Shown in pieces: positions 59,747 through 64,000 of a DNA stretch of 64,000 nucleotides; positions within the stretch are counted from its first letter, which is position 1, and every line of letters begins with the position of its first letter. Where the stretch lies: positions 1 through 64,000 of the forward strand of contig DKVI01000008.1 of assembly GCA_002491115.1 (NCBI GenBank), given 5' to 3'. The notes under the pieces were generated by a model. The model was not told the origin of the DNA. It worked only from the letters and a program-made list of their open reading frames with translations, and searched no databases. The position numbers and the translations under genes are program-made. This DNA is from Lachnospiraceae bacterium UBA7182. GTDB taxonomy: Bacteria > Bacillota > Clostridia > Lachnospirales > Lachnospiraceae.

Positions 59747-60508
59747 ATGCGCCCTGTTATTGTAAGAAATACAGTTATTGGAGAAGGACGCCCGAAAATA
59801 TGCGCGCCCATCGTCGGACATACCATTGAAGAAATCAAAAGAGAAGCAGAGGCATTTGTGTCTGTTCCTGTGGATGTGGCGGAATGGCGGGCAGATTATT
59901 TTGAAAATGTGTTTGAAACGGACCGCCTGTTAGAAGCCGCAAAGAGATTACGGGAAACACTGGGCGATCTGCCGCTTCTTTTTACCTTCCGTACTTCCAA
60001 TGAAGGCGGAGAAAAAGAGATTGATGAAGATGCGTATAAGGCTCTGCTTCATACAATAGCAGCGAGCGGTTATGCAGATCTTGTGGATGTGGAGATCTTT
60101 ATGGGGGAAGAACTGTCCCGGCAGATCATTGAAGATACACATAAATATGGTGTCAAAGTCGTAGGTTCAAACCACGATTTTCACAAAACGCCGCCCGAAG
60201 AAGAGATCATCCGGCGACTGGATGTGATGCAGCGGCTGAAGGCTGATATCCTTAAAATCGCCCTGATGCCCCGGACCCGGCGCGACGTCCTGACGCTGCT
60301 TTCAGCTACGCTAAAAATGCAGGAACAGCACACCGACCGGCCTCTTGTCACCATGTCCATGGGAGGGATCGGTGTGATCAGCCGCCTGGCCGGGGAGAGC
60401 TTTGGCTCCGCGCTGACCTTCGGCGCAGTATCCAAAGCTTCCGCTCCCGGACAGATCGGTGTGCAGGAACTGGCGTGCGTGCTGGATATCATACACAACA
60501 GTTTATAA
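59747..60508 (+). CDS. aroD: 3-Dehydroquinate dehydratase, type I
   Basis: A 253-residue type I dehydroquinase. The catalytic histidine is in VVGSNHDFHKTP and the Schiff-base lysine in KADILKIALMPRT, with VAEWRADYF and VTMSMGGIGVISRL completing the site. It converts 3-dehydroquinate to 3-dehydroshikimate in aromatic biosynthesis. GGAGG lies before the ATG at 59747. Its stop codon interleaves with that of the converging aminotransferase gene (6-base overlap). No other shikimate gene is in the window. Confidence 0.93.
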   Translation: MRPVIVRNTVIGEGRPKICAPIVGHTIEEIKREAEAFVSVPVDVAEWRADYFENVFETDRLLEAAKRLRETLGDLPLLFTFRTSNEGGEKEIDEDAYKALLHTIAASGYADLVDVEIFMGEELSRQIIEDTHKYGVKVVGSNHDFHKTPPEEEIIRRLDVMQRLKADILKIALMPRTRRDVLTLLSATLKMQEQHTDRPLVTMSMGGIGVISRLAGESFGSALTFGAVSKASAPGQIGVQELACVLDIIHNSL

Positions 60509-61690
60509 TGCTTTATATTCCTCCATGATCTTTGCAAACGCCGGCATAGCGTTCAGGATCGTCCTCTCGGACACACAGTAGGAAATACGCACATAACCGG
60601 TACAGCCGAACGTATCGCTGGGCACAACCAATACATCGTGTCTCTTCGCATGTTCGGAAAATGCATTGGCGTCAGGTTCCAAAGACTTGACGAACAGATA
60701 AAAAGCTCCCTGCGGATAGACACATTCATAGCCTAATTTTGTCAGTCCGTTGTATAATAAATCCCTGTTTTTTGCATAGGCCTGAATATCGCCGGTAATA
60801 TCCGCGCATTTGGCTACAGTCTTCTGAAACAGCACCGGAGCGCAGACATAACCCAAAGCCCGTCCGGCGCCGTTTACAGCCGCCATCAGACGTTTTGACT
60901 CCGCCGCTTCATTCGGCACAATGATATAGCCGATCCGCTCTCCCGGCAGGGATAAAGATTTGCTGTAAGAATAACATACAATCGTATTTTCATAATAAGA
61001 CGGCGCATAAGGAACAACCGTTCCGTCATACACGATCTCCCTGTAAGGCTCATCCGAGATCAGATAGATGGATGTACCGTATTCTTTCTGCTTACGCCGA
61101 AGCACTTCCGCCAGGCGGCGGATCGTTTCTTCCGAATAGACGACGCCGCTGGGATTGTTGGGTGAATTGATGATCACACCTTTGGTTTTCCTGCTGATCA
61201 GCTTTTCAAAAGCCTCAAAGTCAATCTGAAAATCCCTGGTATCCGCCGGCGTCACCAGAAGTTTCGCTTTCGCGTTCTCCACCCATACGGTATACTCGGG
61301 GAAAAACGGAGCAAATGTGATAAACTCGTCTCCCGGATCAGTCAGCGCGTGAATGCTGATATTCAGAGAGGCCGCCGCGCCGACAGTCATATAAAAATTA
61401 TCTGCCGTATAGTGCGTACCGAATCGGCGGTTCACGGACTCTGCTAACTGCTTCTTTACTTCCGGATCTCCTGATGCCGGAGAATATCCATGTAAAATCT
61501 CTGCCGGTTCCTCCAAAAGCTCCAAAAGCGCCTCCTTTACCTGCGGCGGAGCGGGGATACTTGGATTCCCGATACTAAAATCATAGACCTTATCCTCCCC
61601 AACCACTTTTTTTCTCTCCAGTCCATACGCAAACAGCTCCCGGATCACGGAACTTTTGCTTCCGTATTCATACATTGCTTCGTTGATCAT
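60503..61690 (-). CDS. Pyridoxal-phosphate aminotransferase, class I
   Basis: A 395-residue fold-type I aminotransferase. Marks: DFSIGNPSIPAPP, INSPNNPSGVVYSEE, LISDEPYREIVYDG, and the PLP lysine in CYSYSKSLSLPGERIGYI. It ends near GYVRISYCVSERTI with the substrate-carboxylate arginine. Relatives are aspartate/aromatic aminotransferases or alanine-type enzymes; the amino acid is not certain. The start at 61690 follows GAGGAGG. It converges with aroD, their ends overlapping by 6 bases. Confidence 0.88.
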   Translation of the reverse strand: MINEAMYEYGSKSSVIRELFAYGLERKKVVGEDKVYDFSIGNPSIPAPPQVKEALLELLEEPAEILHGYSPASGDPEVKKQLAESVNRRFGTHYTADNFYMTVGAAASLNISIHALTDPGDEFITFAPFFPEYTVWVENAKAKLLVTPADTRDFQIDFEAFEKLISRKTKGVIINSPNNPSGVVYSEETIRRLAEVLRRKQKEYGTSIYLISDEPYREIVYDGTVVPYAPSYYENTIVCYSYSKSLSLPGERIGYIIVPNEAAESKRLMAAVNGAGRALGYVCAPVLFQKTVAKCADITGDIQAYAKNRDLLYNGLTKLGYECVYPQGAFYLFVKSLEPDANAFSEHAKRHDVLVVPSDTFGCTGYVRISYCVSERTILNAMPAFAKIMEEYKAL

Positions 61691-61750
61691 GCGACTTCGC
61701 CTCCTCTTCGTGTTATGATCTTTCATCATTCTTCCCTGGTATCAGAATAT

Positions 61751-61790
61751 AAAAAGACACCCCGCAGACAGCCTTTTCCTGTCTGCGGGG
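61751..61790 (-). terminator. Terminator of the ribosomal operon
   Basis: Perfect 12-bp stem CCCCGCAGACAG/CTGTCTGCGGGG with TGTCTTTTTATATT after it on the minus strand, 16 bases behind the rplQ stop. Confidence 0.93.
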
Positions 61791-61806
61791 ATCGTTTTTT
61801 ACAATA

Positions 61807-62334
61807 TTATACAAGCTCTAATACGACTTCCATCGCAGCATCGCCTTTTCTCTGGCCGATCTTAACGATCCTGGTATAGCCGCCGTTCCTGCCTGCGTAT
61901 TTTGGTGCGATCTCGTCAAAGATCTTTGCAACCATATCTACTTCCTTTGTTTTCTTCTTCTTGCCTTCTACCGGAACTTTTACCGGATAGAGGACTTTCA
62001 GCATCTGTCTTCTGGCATGCAGTCTGGAGGGAAGATCCTTTTTGATCTCTTTCTCCACTTCGTCATACATGGTCACCTTCTTGCCGTCAACCACTTCTTT
62101 GACTCTCTTGCCGTCTTTATCTTTGCGGGCAACTTTTGCCGTAACTTTTACAGTCTCGAAGTTGTCCTTTTCTTTTACGCCCAAAGCAATCAGTCCTTCT
62201 GCAATCTTACGGACCTCCTTTGCCTTTGACTCTGTCGTAACAATCTTACCATGTAATAACAGGGCAGTTACCTGGCTTCTTAATAAAGCTTTACGCTGAG
62301 AAGCGGTTCTGCTCAGTTTTCTATAACCAGCCAT
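61807..62334 (-). CDS. rplQ: 50S ribosomal protein L17
   Basis: A 175-residue L17. AGYRKLSRTASQRKALLRSQ opens the protein and KIFDEIAPKYAGRNGGYTRI closes it. Most bacterial L17 proteins are about 115-130 residues; the extra length is a charged insertion at about residues 65-125 (KDKDGKRVKEVVDGKKV...EGKKKKTKE), which is typical of Lachnospiraceae. The start at 62334 follows GGAGGAG. It is the last gene of the ribosomal operon. Confidence 0.97.
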   Translation of the reverse strand: MAGYRKLSRTASQRKALLRSQVTALLLHGKIVTTESKAKEVRKIAEGLIALGVKEKDNFETVKVTAKVARKDKDGKRVKEVVDGKKVTMYDEVEKEIKKDLPSRLHARRQMLKVLYPVKVPVEGKKKKTKEVDMVAKIFDEIAPKYAGRNGGYTRIVKIGQRKGDAAMEVVLELV

Positions 62335-62434
62335 TTTTATCTCCTCCATTCGTTGCGCCCCGGGCCATGCTTCTTCGGTCTTACTGACAGGGGGTCTGGC
62401 TTCCAACTTCTATCGGTCGGCCTTCGGCCTCCCT

Positions 62435-63394
62435 TTACTCTTCGCTCTGGTTTAATTCCAGGCCAAGCTCTTTTAACTTCGCAAGGACTTCCTCCAGTGA
62501 CTTACGTCCCAGATTACGGACTTTCATCATGTCTTCGGATGTCCGGTTGCACAGCTCTTCTACGGTATTGATGCCGGCTCTCTTCAGACAGTTAAAGGAA
62601 CGCACGGACAGCTCCAGCTCGTCGATATTCATCTCAAGCACTTTTTCTTTTTCGTCGCTCTCCGTCTCCACCATGATCTCCGCAGACTTGGCATTCTCGG
62701 ACAGGTCAATGAAAAGACTCAGATGCTCGCTTAATACTTTAGCTGCCAGGCTGACAGCTTCATCCGGTCCCAAAGTTCCGTTCGTGAACACATCCAGCGT
62801 CAGTTTGTCATAGTCGGTGATCTGACCCACACGGGTATTCTCCACTGTCAGATTCACACGTTCCACAGGAGTATAGATAGAATCCACCGCGATCACGCCG
62901 ATGGGCAGTTCTTCATTTTTATTCCTGTCTGCGCTTACATAGCCTCTGCCCCGGGTAATGGTCAGCTCCATATACAATTTGCTGTCCGCACCGCCGTTCA
63001 GATGCGCGATCACCACATCCGGATTCAGGATCTCAATATCCGAATTACACTGGATATCCGCTGCTGTGACGACACCTTCACCTTCGAAATCAATATAAGC
63101 AATCTTTGCTTCTTCTGAATCACTGATGTTCTTGATCGCCAGGCTTTTGATATTCATGATGATCTCTGTTACATCTTCTTTTACACCTGGGATGGAGCTG
63201 AATTCGTGAAGTACACCGTCAATCTTCACCTGACTGACTGCAGCTCCCGGTAAAGATGAAAGCATGATTCTTCTCAGGGAATTACCAAGGGTCGTACCAT
63301 AGCCTCTTTCTAATGGTTCCACTACGAATCTACCATATTTTTTATCTTCTGAAATATCTGCGATCTCAATCTTAGGTTTGTTAAATACTACCAC
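62435..63394 (-). CDS. rpoA: RNA polymerase alpha subunit
   Basis: A 319-residue alpha subunit: N-terminal dimerisation domain (GRFVVEPLERGYGTTLGNSLRRIMLSSLPGAAV) and C-terminal DNA- and activator-binding domain (ELELSVRSFNCLKRAGINTVEEL, RNLGRKSLEEV). Translation begins at GTG with AGGAGG 9 bases upstream. It lies between rpsD and rplQ as in most Firmicutes. Confidence 0.98.
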   Translation of the reverse strand: MVVFNKPKIEIADISEDKKYGRFVVEPLERGYGTTLGNSLRRIMLSSLPGAAVSQVKIDGVLHEFSSIPGVKEDVTEIIMNIKSLAIKNISDSEEAKIAYIDFEGEGVVTAADIQCNSDIEILNPDVVIAHLNGGADSKLYMELTITRGRGYVSADRNKNEELPIGVIAVDSIYTPVERVNLTVENTRVGQITDYDKLTLDVFTNGTLGPDEAVSLAAKVLSEHLSLFIDLSENAKSAEIMVETESDEKEKVLEMNIDELELSVRSFNCLKRAGINTVEELCNRTSEDMMKVRNLGRKSLEEVLAKLKELGLELNQSEE

Positions 63395-63476
63395 TAAAAA
63401 GCCCCTCCTGTTCTGTGCCGGGTGACGAAATCCTGCTTACGAAACACAAAAGTGTCCCGTAAGCGGTTGGTTTTAA

Positions 63477-64000
63477 TTATTTGGAGTACAACTCGACGAT
63501 GAGCATCTCGTTTACCGGAACATCGATCATATCCCTGGTCGGAAGTTCCTTCACAAGGCCTTTTAAGTTCTCCAGGTCTGCATCCAGCCATTCCGGAACC
63601 AGTCTGCCTGCGGTTGCCTCTGCAATCGCTTTATAGCGGTCAGAACTCTTGCATTTCTCTTTGATCTCTATGCTGTCTCCGGCTTTTACCAGATAAGACG
63701 GAATATTTACCTGTTTGCCGTTTACCAGTACATGTTTGTGATCAACGATCTGTCTTGCCTCCTGGCGTGTTCTTGCAAAGCCAAGGCGGAAGATTACGTT
63801 ATCCAGCCTGGACTCCAGCATGGTCATGAGATTCTCACCGGTCATGCCCTTCATGCGGTCTGCCTTCTCATAATAATTACGGAACGGCTTCTCCAGCACG
63901 CCGTAGATGAATTTTGCTTTCTGCTTCTCTCTTAACTGAAGGCCGTACTCGGAGATTTTCTTATTGCCTCTCTGGGTGTTCCTTCTGGATTTTTTATCAA
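63477..64000 (-). CDS. rpsD: 30S ribosomal protein S4 (5' end outside the window)
   Basis: The visible part covers most of S4: KKISEYGLQLREKQKAKFIYG, the S4 RNA-binding domain (LESRLDNVIFRLGFARTRQEARQIVDHKHVLVNG) and the end DVPVNEMLIVELYSK. The reading frame runs off the right edge, so about 20-30 N-terminal residues are missing. No zinc-cysteine motif is seen in the visible region. Confidence 0.97.
   Translation of the reverse strand, partial: DKKSRRNTQRGNKKISEYGLQLREKQKAKFIYGVLEKPFRNYYEKADRMKGMTGENLMTMLESRLDNVIFRLGFARTRQEARQIVDHKHVLVNGKQVNIPSYLVKAGDSIEIKEKCKSSDRYKAIAEATAGRLVPEWLDADLENLKGLVKELPTRDMIDVPVNEMLIVELYSK

Noticed and set aside
63395..63476. Hairpin between rpsD and rpoA (CTTACG/CGTAAG) as a terminator
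   Set aside because: It lacks a U-run and lies inside a ribosomal operon, so it is more likely a processing or stability element or of no function.
1..64000. CRISPR array, tRNA or rRNA genes, prophage or transposase genes
   Set aside because: No regularly spaced repeats, no tRNA cloverleaf with CCA-like ends, and no integrase or transposase frame was recognised. tRNA detection by eye is weak, so a missed tRNA cannot be excluded.

Overview
The window comes from an anaerobic Firmicute, most likely a gut Lachnospiraceae (Clostridium cluster XIVa type). The right edge carries rpsD-rpoA-rplQ in the usual Firmicute order, the L17 protein has the long internal insertion seen in that family, Shine-Dalgarno sites are strong AGGAGG types, and the rest is a dense set of sugar and polyol catabolism clusters. 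Almost everything except four regulator/enzyme blocks is on the minus strand.

Layout. (1) 0-4.8 kb is a worn accessory strip: XRE regulator, NUDIX hydrolase, PIN-type toxin-antitoxin pair, an AAA-ATPase/nuclease, and decayed copies of the ATPase, the toxin-antitoxin junction and dinD. (2) 4.9-23.3 kb is catabolic cluster A. It holds an SDR, split transketolase, zinc dehydrogenase and GPH symporter operon; an AraC regulator; a UroD-family protein; a flavin/Fe-S enoate-reductase-like enzyme; an aryl-alcohol-type dehydrogenase; a sodium:solute symporter; two sugar isomerases; an oxidoreductase; a second AraC and a LacI regulator. (3) 23.3-26.7 kb holds a second AAA-ATPase, an AEC transporter and a damaged PIN pair. 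(4) 26.7-43.8 kb is a metal-uptake island with two complete NikA/Dpp-type ABC importers, a MATE exporter, three paralogous SAM methyltransferases, a histidine-rich protein, a DJ-1-family protein and a LysR regulator. (5) 43.9-45.1 kb holds a lone AbiEi-type regulator. (6) 45.1-57.8 kb is a myo-inositol-type cluster (iolG, iolI, iolE, an iolH-like gene, a second dehydrogenase, a UroD-family protein, a ribose-type ABC importer, LacI and AraC). (7) 57.9-64 kb has a third AAA-ATPase, aroD, an aminotransferase and the ribosomal tail.

The most striking signal is in the metal island. Seven promoters there carry the same 17-nt element (roughly ATATCCCCC-N5-GGS) fused directly to a TTGTGG-like -35, followed in six cases by 17 nt and in one by 16 nt to a -10 box. 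They stand in front of both importer operons, two methyltransferase units, the histidine-rich gene and the DJ-1 gene, and one has no coding gene directly behind it. Methyltransferases, an exporter and two importers under one switch resemble the logic of metallophore systems such as staphylopine/Cnt, but with different enzymes. I treat a metallophore function as a hypothesis, not a result.

Three other regulatory codes can be read. A 16-bp palindrome GCGTTCWCGWGMACGC sits at three inositol-cluster sites, probably for the LacI protein at 54.4 kb. A 21-bp-spaced direct repeat of RCAAGA lies upstream of the oxidoreductase/isomerase operon and the sodium symporter, probably for the AraC protein at 21.4 kb. 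A GGACA...TGTCC promoter element is shared by the transporter operon and the UroD gene flanking the AraC protein at 10.5 kb. Two small genes of 27 and 35 codons are also present; each lies downstream of one of two near-identical IolH-like genes.
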